Source of the DNA: CAZMYM01 sp964620325
GTDB taxonomy: Bacteria; Bipolaricaulota; Bipolaricaulia; UBA7950; UBA9294
Assembly: GCA_964620325.1 (NCBI GenBank)
Contig: CAZUIM010000012.1
Span: forward strand, 13,912 to 77,911
Length of the DNA: 64,000 nt
Direction: 5' to 3'
The number at the start of each line of letters is the position of its first letter. The first letter of the stretch is position 1. Below the pieces are notes generated by a model, which ran no database searches, was not told the origin of the DNA, and saw only the letters and a list, made by a program, of their open reading frames with translations. Shown one piece after another: positions 1 to 7,827 of this stretch. A program made the position numbers and the translations under genes.

Positions 1-819
1 CACACGTCCTTCCATCAGACCTCGACGGCAACGGGACGGCTCTCCTCCTCCGATCCGAACCTGCAGAATATCCCGACACGAACCGAGATCGGCGGACGAA
101 TCCGGCGCGCATTCATCGCACCGGACGGCTGCGTCCTCGCCTCGGCCGACTACTCCCAAATCGAACTGCGCTTGCTCGCGCACTTCTCCGGAGACGAGCG
201 CCTGATCGACGCGTTCGAGGCCGGGGCCGATCTCCATCGATTGACGGCGAGCCACGTGTTCGGCGTCCCGGAAGAAGAGGTCACCGAAGGACAGCGGACG
301 GCGGCGAAGCGGATCAACTTCGGGATCATCTACGGAATCAGCCCATTCGGACTCAGCCGAGACCTGGGCGTCCCGCAGTCGGAAGCGAAGGCGTTCATCG
401 ACCGCTTCTACGATGCGTATCCGGGAGCGAAGGCGACGGTCGACAAGCTCGTCGATCGCGCGATTGGCTGCGGCTACGCCGAAACGATCCTCGGCCGGCG
501 CAGACCGCTCCGCGAGATCTCGTCGCGCAACGTCGCGCGCCGGAATTTCGATCGTCGAAACGCGGTGAATACGCCGATCCAAGGGAGTGCTGCTGACTTG
601 ATCAAGCTCGCCATGCTTCGTATCGACGAAGAGATCGGGGCAGGCCGCCTACCGGCGAAGATGTTGCTCCAGATCCACGACGAGCTCATCTTCGAGATCG
701 AATCGACGGCGTGCGAGCGTGCGATCCCGATGATTGTCGAGGCGATGGTCGGAATCTCCCCTCTCGCCGTTCCTTTGGAAGTGAAGACGTCGGTCGGGAA
801 GGACTGGAGCGAGATCTAG
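1..819 (+). CDS. polA: DNA polymerase I, C-terminal polymerase domain (5'-truncated by window edge)
   Basis: Family A DNA polymerase for gap filling and Okazaki fragment processing. The frame is open from base 1, so the gene continues upstream. Only about 272 residues are seen, covering the end of the palm and fingers. All three polymerase motifs are visible: motif A (DYSQIELR, about residues 50-57), motif B (KRINFGIIYG, the O-helix with Lys, Phe and Tyr) and motif C (QIHDELIFE, with the catalytic HDE). The 5'-nuclease and proofreading regions lie outside the window, so I cannot say whether the 3'-5' exonuclease is intact. It stops at 819 and is followed by an 80-nt gap before a secreted-protein gene. 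Identification is firm. Confidence 0.96.
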   Translation, partial: HTSFHQTSTATGRLSSSDPNLQNIPTRTEIGGRIRRAFIAPDGCVLASADYSQIELRLLAHFSGDERLIDAFEAGADLHRLTASHVFGVPEEEVTEGQRTAAKRINFGIIYGISPFGLSRDLGVPQSEAKAFIDRFYDAYPGAKATVDKLVDRAIGCGYAETILGRRRPLREISSRNVARRNFDRRNAVNTPIQGSAADLIKLAMLRIDEEIGAGRLPAKMLLQIHDELIFEIESTACERAIPMIVEAMVGISPLAVPLEVKTSVGKDWSEI

Positions 820-854
820 CGAGATCGCCCGCGGCGGAGAGCGGCTCGACGTGG

Positions 855-860
855 TAGACT
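855..860 (+). promoter_or_regulatory. putative -10 box (TAGACT) for the CARDB/FlgO-like gene
   Basis: TAGACT lies about 40 nt before the GTG start at 900. No good -35 is visible 17-18 nt upstream. The same TAGACT box occurs before the genes at 2597 and 17141, which supports its reading as a promoter element. Confidence 0.3.
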
Positions 861-899
861 CCGGTCGCGGCCCCCGACCGCCGAGGTGAGGACGGCGTA

Positions 900-2546
900 G
901 TGACACCAACGAGGAAACGACGTGTAGGTCTCGATGTCGTGACCACGAGAAGACCAAGGCATCCGCTGACCGCGGCCGGCTTGGTCGCTCTGATCTCTTT
1001 CATGTCGATCGGTTGGGCGACCTTTGCAGCCGCCGACTTGAGGATCGTCGATCTGACGATCGACCCGGCGTCCCCCCTTCCGGGCGCGGACGTTCTTCTC
1101 ACAGCAACGGTGGAGAACGTCGGCGACATGGACGTGGAGGAGCAGTTCTTCGTGCGATTCGAGGCCGACGGCCGATTGATCGAGAACCCCGCCACCAGTG
1201 GCGGCCTTCGCGCCGGCCGACAGAAGGCGGTCACCGCATTGTGGATCGCGGAGGAGGGGGAGCACGCGCTCACGGTCGAGGCCGACCAGCCGTTCGACCG
1301 AATCCGCGAATCGAACGAATCGAACAACGCCGCACGGATCGTGGTCGTGGTGCCGTCGGCCGGCGAGATCGCCGGGCGACTGCGCGGCCTTCGCCTCGTC
1401 GTCGGACCGTTCGAAGACCGAAGCGGGTCCGGACTCGTCAACGTCGAAGATGGCGTCGCCGACAAGTTGAGCGAACGGCTGTCCGAGGCGGGCGCCCGCG
1501 TCATCGACATCGACAAGCTCGAGGACATCATGCGCCGGCGAGGGCTGAACCCCTACGCGCTGAGCGAGGCCGGAATCGCTGCGGAGGAGCTCGGGGCCGA
1601 CGTTCTGATCACCGGTTCTATCGCCGGAATCAACACGTTCGAAGCAACGCTCAGCCTCGGTATCGTCAGTTTCGGGGGCGGATCGGCCGAGGTTTCGTTG
1701 ACGGCGGCGGTCTTCGCTGTGCCGGGCACCGAGTGTCTGTTTGAGGTGACGGCCGCCGGAAGGTACGAGGGGCCGACCGAGTTGGCGCTCGACCTGGGCT
1801 CCATTCTCTCAGACGGAGCGACGACCGACGTCTGCGCCGGGGACGTAAGAACGGATCGCGATGGATACTATGGCGGAGAGCTCGTCTCGATCGGATACGT
1901 GAACGCGGGTCCGCCGACCTGGTTCAGCGCCGAGGTCCACACGTCGACGGGAACCTTCGTCCGCTGGCTCGGATGGCAGTACGCGGCGACCGGGGACTGC
2001 GGGCGATGGTTCTGGGACCAATGCGACTCGTACGGCGTGCAGGTCCCGGCGAGCGTCTACGTCGCCAAGATCTGGAACGGCACCTCGTACATCGCATCGA
2101 CATCCTTTCAGATCCGCCCCGGGGTCACGCTCTTCCCGCTCGTCGAAGAAATCACCGTCGGATCTGAGTCCTTCGAGAACTCGATCGTCGGAGGGGCGGT
2201 GAACCGGGCCGTCGACCGGCTCGTCTCAACGCTGATCGGCTCACTGGAGACGATCGCGATGCGTTCCCGGTCCGATGCCGTCGAACGCGCCGCCGCCGAA
2301 GCGTCGGTCGGTCCGGCGACGAGCGGACAGGTCGCCGCGATCCTCCCGAACGGCCGGATCGTGATCACCCTCGGTGCCTCCTCCGGGGCTGCACAAGGCG
2401 ATCTGTACGAGGTCGTGGACCCGGAAACCTGGGCGATCCGCGGAGAGATCGTCATCGTCGAGGTTCGAGATGACGTTTCGTACGCGCTGAGCACGGGCGA
2501 CGTCGATCCGGCCGTCGGCGATTTCGTTCGACCGATCGATCCGTAG
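900..2546 (+). CDS. secreted CARDB-domain protein with CsgG/FlgO-like and FlgT-C-like regions
   Basis: A 548-residue exported protein of unknown function. The N-terminus carries a basic stretch and a hydrophobic signal segment (about residues 25-46). A CARDB-type adhesion beta-sandwich follows (about 50-145), recognisable from its 'ADVLLTATVENVGD' pattern. Residues about 155-300 (VVGPFEDRSGSG, then a strand/helix repeat ending ADVLITGSI) resemble the CsgG/FlgO family, whose members bind periplasmic lipid or sugar or form outer-membrane assemblies. The last 75 residues resemble the FlgT C-terminal SH3-like fold (LPNGRIVITLGASSGAAQGD). The GTG at 900 has a GGTGAGGA site 7 nt upstream; GTG at 939 is an alternative that keeps the signal peptide. 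No flagellar genes are nearby, so a flagellar role is not implied. Confidence 0.75.
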   Translation: MTPTRKRRVGLDVVTTRRPRHPLTAAGLVALISFMSIGWATFAAADLRIVDLTIDPASPLPGADVLLTATVENVGDMDVEEQFFVRFEADGRLIENPATSGGLRAGRQKAVTALWIAEEGEHALTVEADQPFDRIRESNESNNAARIVVVVPSAGEIAGRLRGLRLVVGPFEDRSGSGLVNVEDGVADKLSERLSEAGARVIDIDKLEDIMRRRGLNPYALSEAGIAAEELGADVLITGSIAGINTFEATLSLGIVSFGGGSAEVSLTAAVFAVPGTECLFEVTAAGRYEGPTELALDLGSILSDGATTDVCAGDVRTDRDGYYGGELVSIGYVNAGPPTWFSAEVHTSTGTFVRWLGWQYAATGDCGRWFWDQCDSYGVQVPASVYVAKIWNGTSYIASTSFQIRPGVTLFPLVEEITVGSESFENSIVGGAVNRAVDRLVSTLIGSLETIAMRSRSDAVERAAAEASVGPATSGQVAAILPNGRIVITLGASSGAAQGDLYEVVDPETWAIRGEIVIVEVRDDVSYALSTGDVDPAVGDFVRPIDP

Positions 2547-2584
2547 AGTAGCTGGTGCAGTTCGCAGAGACCTGGCGGCTCCGG

Positions 2585-2590
2585 TAGACT
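2585..2590 (+). promoter_or_regulatory. putative -10 box (TAGACT), possible leaderless start
   Basis: TAGACT ends 6 nt before the ATG at 2597, so transcription would begin at or next to the start codon. The -35 (TTCGCA at 2561-2566, 18-nt spacer) is weak. No Shine-Dalgarno sequence precedes this ATG, which fits a leaderless transcript. Confidence 0.35.
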
Positions 2591-2596
2591 CCAGCC

Positions 2597-3064
2597 ATGC
2601 ACGTCTCCTCGAAGCACGCCCTCGTCGCGACGTTGATCGTCGTCTTCCTGGTCGGTTCAGCCGCGTCGGCCGAGGGCTTCGTCCGATCGGTCGGCCTGCG
2701 GGTCGTCCTTCCGTGGACGGGGCTCCCCTTGCTCATCGGCGTCGAGGCGACGACCGGCCTGGCCTTCGGCCTCGGCACCGCCTCGTTCTTCATCACGCCG
2801 GACGGTCGAACCCTGTTCACCATGGGAGCCGATGTCCGGCTGACCGAGGTCGAGAGCCGCGCTGTGACGTACCTCCGCCTGACGACCGGACTCGCCTACT
2901 TCGACCCGTCCGCCTTCGCTCCCGAACTCGTGATCGGGGCCGGCCTCGTCTACGAATTCCTCATCCTCGACCCGTTCGCATTCAGCTTCGCCGCCGAGTT
3001 CCTCCATCCGATCGCCCTTCCGATCCCGATGTTCTCGTCCTCCGCCCAATGGCTCTTCCCGTGA
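2597..3064 (+). CDS. small exported hypothetical protein
   Basis: A 155-residue protein with a clear signal peptide (hydrophobic core about residues 8-22, cleavage likely after ASA at about 25). The mature part alternates short hydrophobic strands and turns with no charged helices, which would suit a small outer-membrane or surface beta-barrel; this is inference from composition only. No catalytic motif is seen and I do not recognise a family. Its 3' end overlaps the start of glmM by 16 nt, so the two are probably co-transcribed and translationally coupled. It is similar in kind to the exported protein at 52992-53447, without obvious sequence identity. Confidence 0.7.
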   Translation: MHVSSKHALVATLIVVFLVGSAASAEGFVRSVGLRVVLPWTGLPLLIGVEATTGLAFGLGTASFFITPDGRTLFTMGADVRLTEVESRAVTYLRLTTGLAYFDPSAFAPELVIGAGLVYEFLILDPFAFSFAAEFLHPIALPIPMFSSSAQWLFP

Positions 3065-4386
3065 CGTCCCTGTTCGGAACCGACGGAGTCCGTGGTCGTG
3101 CGAACGCTCTGCTCACCCCTGAACTCGCTGTTCGGATCGCCCGAGCGGCGGCACTCCGGATGGCGGAACCCGGCGCCCGTGCGATCATCGGTCGAGACAC
3201 GCGAGAGAGCGGTCCGATGCTCGAAGCGGCCCTCGCGTCAGGCTTCACATCCGCCGGCGTCGACGTCCTCCTCGCCGACGTGATCCCGACGCCCGCCATC
3301 TCGTTTCTGATCAAGGACGCACGCGCCGATCTCGGTGCTGTCATTTCCGCCTCCCACAACCCGCCGGACGACAACGGAATCAAGCTGTTCGACCGCCGCG
3401 GGATGAAGCTCACCGTCGACGCGGAACGGGCTGTCGAGACTGCCCTCAACGGCGACTTGCCGGCCGCCGACCGGATCGGACACATCCGAATTCTCGACGT
3501 AGCGGCCACGCAGTACGCGGCCTTTCTCGCCGGGACGATCGACGCGGAGGAGATCGATCTCTCGAGTCACACACTCGCCGTCGACTGCGCGTTCGGCGCA
3601 ACCGGCGCGATCGCTCCGCGCGTGCTCCGTCACCTGGGCGCCCAGGTGATCGAATTGAATACCGAGCCGGATGGAAGACGGATCAACGTGAACTGCGGAT
3701 CGACGCATCTGGAGACGATCCGCCGCGCGGTATGCCACCATCGGGCCGATCTCGGAATCGCCTTCGATGGGGACGGCGATCGGGTTCTCTTGGTCTCTCC
3801 GAGTGGACGGACGATCGACGGCGATCGAATGATGGGGATCGTCGCACTTCACATGCTCCGAAGCGGGACCCTGTCTCCGCCGACCGTTGTGGCAACCGTC
3901 ATGAGCAACCTCGGGCTCGAACGGACGCTGGCCGCTCGCGGAATTCGGCTGATCCGAACGCCTGTCGGCGACCGGAATGTATCACAGGCACTGGTCGCTC
4001 ACGGCGCTCAACTCGGAGGAGAGCAATCGGGACACATCATCTTCGCCGATCACTCGCCGACGGGCGACGGGATCCTGACCGCGGTGAAGCTCCTCGAGAT
4101 CGCTCACGAGACGGGGACCGATCTGGAGACGTTGGCCGACGAGATCCAGGTTCTTCCGCAGGTACACCGTACGATCCCGAGCGATCGGCCGACCGAAGCC
4201 CTAGAGAGAACGCCCGTCCGCGCCGCCCTCGCAGCCGCAGAGAGAGAGCTCGGCGACGGCGGCCGTGTGATCGCTCGTCCATCGGGGACTCAACCGGTCG
4301 TTCGATTGACGGTCGAGGCCGAGTCGGCCGAGCTCTGCGAATCGATCGCCTCGCGCCTCGAACGGGCGATCGCCGCGAGCGCCTGA
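3049..4386 (+). CDS. glmM: phosphoglucosamine mutase
   Basis: Interconverts glucosamine-6-P and glucosamine-1-P, feeding UDP-GlcNAc for peptidoglycan. At 445 residues it is full family length. The start at 3049 gives MALPVTSLFGTDGVRG, matching the family N-terminus; GTG at 3061 is the alternative. A much longer upstream open frame is an artefact. The catalytic phosphoserine is Ser102 in the ASHNP loop, the Mg-binding loop is DGDGDR (240-245), the sugar-binding loop GEQSGH is present, and the C-terminal phosphate loop RPSGTQP is intact. It overlaps the preceding exported-protein gene and ends 16 nt from the convergent gcvPB. Confidence 0.95.
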   Translation: MALPVTSLFGTDGVRGRANALLTPELAVRIARAAALRMAEPGARAIIGRDTRESGPMLEAALASGFTSAGVDVLLADVIPTPAISFLIKDARADLGAVISASHNPPDDNGIKLFDRRGMKLTVDAERAVETALNGDLPAADRIGHIRILDVAATQYAAFLAGTIDAEEIDLSSHTLAVDCAFGATGAIAPRVLRHLGAQVIELNTEPDGRRINVNCGSTHLETIRRAVCHHRADLGIAFDGDGDRVLLVSPSGRTIDGDRMMGIVALHMLRSGTLSPPTVVATVMSNLGLERTLAARGIRLIRTPVGDRNVSQALVAHGAQLGGEQSGHIIFADHSPTGDGILTAVKLLEIAHETGTDLETLADEIQVLPQVHRTIPSDRPTEALERTPVRAALAAAERELGDGGRVIARPSGTQPVVRLTVEAESAELCESIASRLERAIAASA

Positions 4387-4402
4387 CGCTGCAGCGCCCG
4401 TC

Positions 4403-5854
4403 TCAGAGCGATTCGTCGAATCGGAAGGTCAAGATGGGATCTCGAGCCGCCCGTGTCTGATCGAGTCGCCGGACCGGTGCAGCGTGCGGCGCCGTCCGAA
4501 GGACGTCCGGGTCCGTCAGCGCTTCGGAGGCGATCTGCTCCATCGCCTCGACGAACCGATCGAGCGACTCCTTCGTCTCCGTTTCGGTCGGTTCGATCAT
4601 CAACGCCTCCCGGACGATCAGCGGAAAGTAGACGGTGGGGGGATGGACCCCGAGATCGATCAGCCGCTTGGCGACATCGAGGGCCGTGATCTCGTTCGGA
4701 AGCCGTTTCGCCGACAGAACGAACTCGTGCTTGCAGAGCCCCTCGTACGGAAGCTCGAACGATCGTTTCAGTTCCGATCGGAGGTAATTCGCGTTCAACA
4801 CAGCGTTCTCGCTGACTTCGCGCAATCCTTGGTCCCCGAGACGAAGAAGGTACGCATACGCCTTCACCGCCACCAGAACGTTCCCGTAGAAAGACTGGAC
4901 GGAGCCGATCGAGCGCGGGTGGTCCCAGTCCAGGTCGTAGCGATCGTCGACGCGGGCGATCCGAGGGACGGGAAGGTACTCGACGAGAGAATCCGAGACG
5001 GCGATCGGGCCGGAACCCGGGCCCCCGCCTCCATGAGGGGTGGACAGCGTCTTGTGAAGGTTGAAATGAAAGACATCCGCCCCCATGTCGCCCGGCCGCA
5101 CCCGGCCGAGAAAGGCGTTCAGGTTCGCTCCGTCGAAGTAGCAGAGACCGCCGGCCGCGTGGACCGCCTCGGTGATCTCGAGGATCCGCTCCTCGAAGAT
5201 CCCGAGGGTATTCGGAACCGTCAGCATGATCCCCGCGACCGTCTCGTCGAGCGTCGATCGGAGCGCATCGACATCGACCATCCCACGATCGTTCGACGGA
5301 ACCTCCTCGACGGAGAAGCCGGCCATCGCTGCCGACGCCGGGTTCGTCCCGTGCGCCGAATCGGGGAGAAGAATCCTCGTTCGGCCCGCGCTCCCGCGCT
5401 CCTCGAAGTACCGCTTGAACAGGAGCAGCCCGGTCAGCTCTCCGTGCGCCCCGGCGACCGGTTGCAGCGAAACCGCCGAGAGACCGGCGATGCCGGCCAA
5501 GAGATCACTCAATTCGCAGAGAAGGTGAAGCGTTCCCTGAGCCAAACCCGGTTCGGCGAGCGGATGGAGATCGGTGAACCCGGGGAGTCCGGCGAGCACC
5601 TCGTTGATCCTCGGGTTGTACTTCATCGTGCAGCTTCCGAGCGGATAGAAGCCGTCGTCCACGCCGAAGTTCGTCTTGGAGAGCTCGGTGTAATGCCGTA
5701 CGACGACCGGCTCACTCACGGACGGAATCCGTGGGCCGGCGTCGCGGAGGAGGTCCCGCTCGAGCCCGACGTCGCTCGTTCGCACGGACTCGCTCGGTCC
5801 CGTCACGACGTCGGTCGCCCCGTCGGCACGCGGTCGCTCGAAGATCGTCTTCAT
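4403..5854 (-). CDS. gcvPB: glycine dehydrogenase (decarboxylating) subunit 2
   Basis: The PLP-carrying half of the split P-protein of the glycine cleavage system: decarboxylates glycine and passes the aminomethyl group to the lipoyl arm of GcvH. It has 483 residues, usual for the split form found in Gram-positive, thermophilic and many anaerobic bacteria. The PLP Schiff-base lysine is Lys268 in HFNLHKTLSTPHGGGGPG, the glycine-rich loop typical of the family. Its ATG overlaps the gcvPA stop (ATGA), so the two subunits are translationally coupled. Order of transcription is gcvH, gcvPA, gcvPB. gcvT and the lipoamide dehydrogenase are not in the window. Confidence 0.95.
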   Translation of the reverse strand: MKTIFERPRADGATDVVTGPSESVRTSDVGLERDLLRDAGPRIPSVSEPVVVRHYTELSKTNFGVDDGFYPLGSCTMKYNPRINEVLAGLPGFTDLHPLAEPGLAQGTLHLLCELSDLLAGIAGLSAVSLQPVAGAHGELTGLLLFKRYFEERGSAGRTRILLPDSAHGTNPASAAMAGFSVEEVPSNDRGMVDVDALRSTLDETVAGIMLTVPNTLGIFEERILEITEAVHAAGGLCYFDGANLNAFLGRVRPGDMGADVFHFNLHKTLSTPHGGGGPGSGPIAVSDSLVEYLPVPRIARVDDRYDLDWDHPRSIGSVQSFYGNVLVAVKAYAYLLRLGDQGLREVSENAVLNANYLRSELKRSFELPYEGLCKHEFVLSAKRLPNEITALDVAKRLIDLGVHPPTVYFPLIVREALMIEPTETETKESLDRFVEAMEQIASEALTDPDVLRTAPHAAPVRRLDQTRAARDPILTFRFDESL

Positions 5855-7176
5855 CCCCGGTCTCCTTCCATGACGGCGACGAACCGATCGAGCTCTTCGT
5901 CGGTCCGTTTCTCCGTCACAGCGATCCGGAGGGCGCGATCAACGCCGAGTCGAGCCAGATCGTCCGGCGGCGCTACCAGAAACCCGGCCTCGGCGAGGCG
6001 CCGACGAAGACCGTTCGGATCGCCGCAAGTCCGAACGACGAACTCGTTGAAGAACGGGCCGCCGAACGCCGCCTCGAATCGACCGAAACGGATCAGTCGA
6101 TCGGCCAGCTCGTGCGCTCGCTCGACGTTCCGACGCGCGATCGCTCGCAGCCCTTCTCCTCCGACCGTCGCGAGATAGACCGTTGCCGCGAGAGCACAGA
6201 GGGCGGAATTGGTGCAGATGTTCGACGTTGCTCGTCGGCGCCGGATGTGCTGCTCGCGCGTCTGCGCCGCCATGACGTATCCGACCGCTCCGTCCGCGTC
6301 GACCGTTCGACCGGCGATCCGTCCGGGCAACTGCCGGACGTAGTCGTGTCGTGTCGCGAAGAGGCCGAGAAGCGGCCCCCCGTATCCCATCGGAAGTCCG
6401 AGCGATTGGCCTTCCCCGACGACGATATCGGCCCCGAAATCCCCGGGCGGCTTCAGCAGACCGAGAGCCAACGGATACGTGGAGCAGACCAGCAGGGCGT
6501 CACCGATTCGTTCCTTCACCCCGTCGAGGCGCTCGATCACGCCGAACGCGTTCGGCGACTGGAGGATCAGCGCCGAGATCCCATCCGGAACCTCACGAAG
6601 GTCGCAACCGCCCGAGGGACCGAACGGCACCTCGATCACGTCGATTCCCGCCCCCCATGCGTACGTGTCCAGAACGCGACGGAGATGCTCGAAGAGCGAT
6701 CTCGCAACGGCAATCCTCCCGCGACCACGAATCCGGTCGGCCATCAGCGCAGCCTCGGCGAGTGCGGTCGCACCGTCGTAGAGTGAAGCGTTCGCAATCT
6801 CCATCCCCGTCAGCTCGCTGACCATGGTCTGAAACTCGAACATCGCCGTGAGCGTCCCCTGGCTGATCTCCGGCTGATACGGGGTATACGCGGTCGAGAA
6901 CTCCGAACGCGACGGGATGTAGGAGACGACACTCGGAATGTAATGATCGTAAATTCCGCCCCCGACGAACGGGACGAGGGAAGGTCCTTCGTTCTCCGCC
7001 GCGAGGCGCTTCAGGTCTCGCGAAACGTCGAGTTCACTCCTGCTGGAAAGATCCAACGGACGAAACCGCTCCAGAACGGCTGCCGGGATGTCCGCGAAGA
7101 GCTCCTCGAGTGAATCGCAGCCGACGGCCGCGAGCATTTCGCGCCGGTCGGCGGCGGTGCTCGGGACGTACCTCAC
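5851..7176 (-). CDS. gcvPA: glycine dehydrogenase (decarboxylating) subunit 1
   Basis: Non-PLP-binding half of the split P-protein, 441 residues, forming a heterotetramer with GcvPB. The conserved opening (MRYVPSTAADRREML), the YTPYQPEISQGTL segment near residue 100 and the THEQHIRR-like 'TREQHIRRRRATSNICTN' region near residue 310 are diagnostic. It starts 4 nt after the gcvH stop and overlaps gcvPB by 4 nt, so the three genes form one tight operon. No frameshift is seen. Confidence 0.95.
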   Translation of the reverse strand: MRYVPSTAADRREMLAAVGCDSLEELFADIPAAVLERFRPLDLSSRSELDVSRDLKRLAAENEGPSLVPFVGGGIYDHYIPSVVSYIPSRSEFSTAYTPYQPEISQGTLTAMFEFQTMVSELTGMEIANASLYDGATALAEAALMADRIRGRGRIAVARSLFEHLRRVLDTYAWGAGIDVIEVPFGPSGGCDLREVPDGISALILQSPNAFGVIERLDGVKERIGDALLVCSTYPLALGLLKPPGDFGADIVVGEGQSLGLPMGYGGPLLGLFATRHDYVRQLPGRIAGRTVDADGAVGYVMAAQTREQHIRRRRATSNICTNSALCALAATVYLATVGGEGLRAIARRNVERAHELADRLIRFGRFEAAFGGPFFNEFVVRTCGDPNGLRRRLAEAGFLVAPPDDLARLGVDRALRIAVTEKRTDEELDRFVAVMEGDRG

Positions 7177-7180
7177 GCCG

Positions 7181-7564
7181 CTATTCCTCGGCGAGGAGCG
7201 CCTCGTACGCCTTCGCGTCGAGGAGCGCGTCGGCTTCGGAAGGATCGGTCATCTCGAGGACGAGAATCCACCCGTCGGTGTGCGGAGCCTCGTTGATCAT
7301 CTCCGGCGTCGACTCGAGCGCCTCGTTCACCTCGACGACCTTTCCTGAGAACGGCGCGAGAACGTCGCCGACCGCCTTCACCGATTCGACCGCACCGACG
7401 TTCTCCCCTCGGTCGACCTCGGTGCCGACCGTCGGAAGCTCTACGAAAACGATGTCCCCGAGCTCACTCTGCGCGTGGTCGGTGATCCCGATCCGTGCCC
7501 GGCCCTCGTCGACGCGCACCCACTCATGATCCTTCGTGTACCGGTACTCGGCCGGATAGGACAT
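7181..7564 (-). CDS. gcvH: glycine cleavage system H protein
   Basis: Lipoyl carrier protein shuttling the aminomethyl group between P, T and L proteins. At 127 residues it is standard length. The lipoylated lysine is Lys63 in the ESVKAVGDV loop. The start at 7564 (MSYPAEYRYTKDHEWV) is chosen because it matches the family start and is preceded by a GGGAGGGAG ribosome-binding site; the frame stays open another 67 codons upstream but that part is not GcvH-like. It heads the gcvH-gcvPA-gcvPB operon, with a TATAAT box at 7601-7606 on the same strand. Confidence 0.95.
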   Translation of the reverse strand: MSYPAEYRYTKDHEWVRVDEGRARIGITDHAQSELGDIVFVELPTVGTEVDRGENVGAVESVKAVGDVLAPFSGKVVEVNEALESTPEMINEAPHTDGWILVLEMTDPSEADALLDAKAYEALLAEE

Positions 7565-7600
7565 ACTCCCTCCCGTCATTTCGTGCGAATGATCGACGCG

Positions 7601-7606
7601 ATTATA
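7601..7606 (-). promoter_or_regulatory. -10 box (TATAAT) of the gcv operon
   Basis: Perfect TATAAT on the minus strand, about 36 nt before the gcvH ATG. It sits in a 13-nt block (7597-7609) identical to the one before dnaB (9241-9253). No convincing -35 is visible, so an activator or extended -10 contact may be used. Confidence 0.5.
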
Positions 7607-7662
7607 CGAGTGCAACGAAGACCGAGCCAGGGACCCGAGTCGGCCGGCGCGTGATCCCCGCC

Positions 7663-7701
7663 GGAAGAGCATCCGCCTTCGCCGGCGGCAATTGCTCTTC
7701 C
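7663..7701. repeat. long inverted repeat in the dnaB-gcvH intergenic region
   Basis: Nine perfect outer base pairs (GGAAGAGCA / TGCTCTTCC) enclose an inner CCGCC/GGCGG stem. It lies upstream of the gcv -10 box, so it would be transcribed only by read-through from dnaB. No T-tract follows on either strand, so it is not a standard intrinsic terminator. The rest of 7607-7827 shows only a weak AACGGG/CCCGTT hairpin just past the dnaB stop. Confidence 0.5.
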
Positions 7702-7827
7702 CAGGGCCGGCCCTCGTCGCCGGTACGAGCCGCACTCCGCTGGAACGGAGCACGTCATACCTCACCGAACGCGCCTCGCCTTCGGTCCTCGAGTACTGAG
7801 AACGGGGGAAGCCCGTTTCGATGCCAG

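Noticed and set aside
2713..3048. 112-residue N-terminal extension of glmM
   Set aside because: It lies in another frame of the exported-protein gene and has no GlmM similarity; the family start is at 3049.
4484..6178. 564-codon open frame on plus, antisense to gcvPB/gcvPA
   Set aside because: Shadow of two conserved subunits.
7565..7827. glycine riboswitch upstream of gcvH
   Set aside because: The paired aptamer consensus loops are not found, and the -10 box leaves only about 30 nt of leader.
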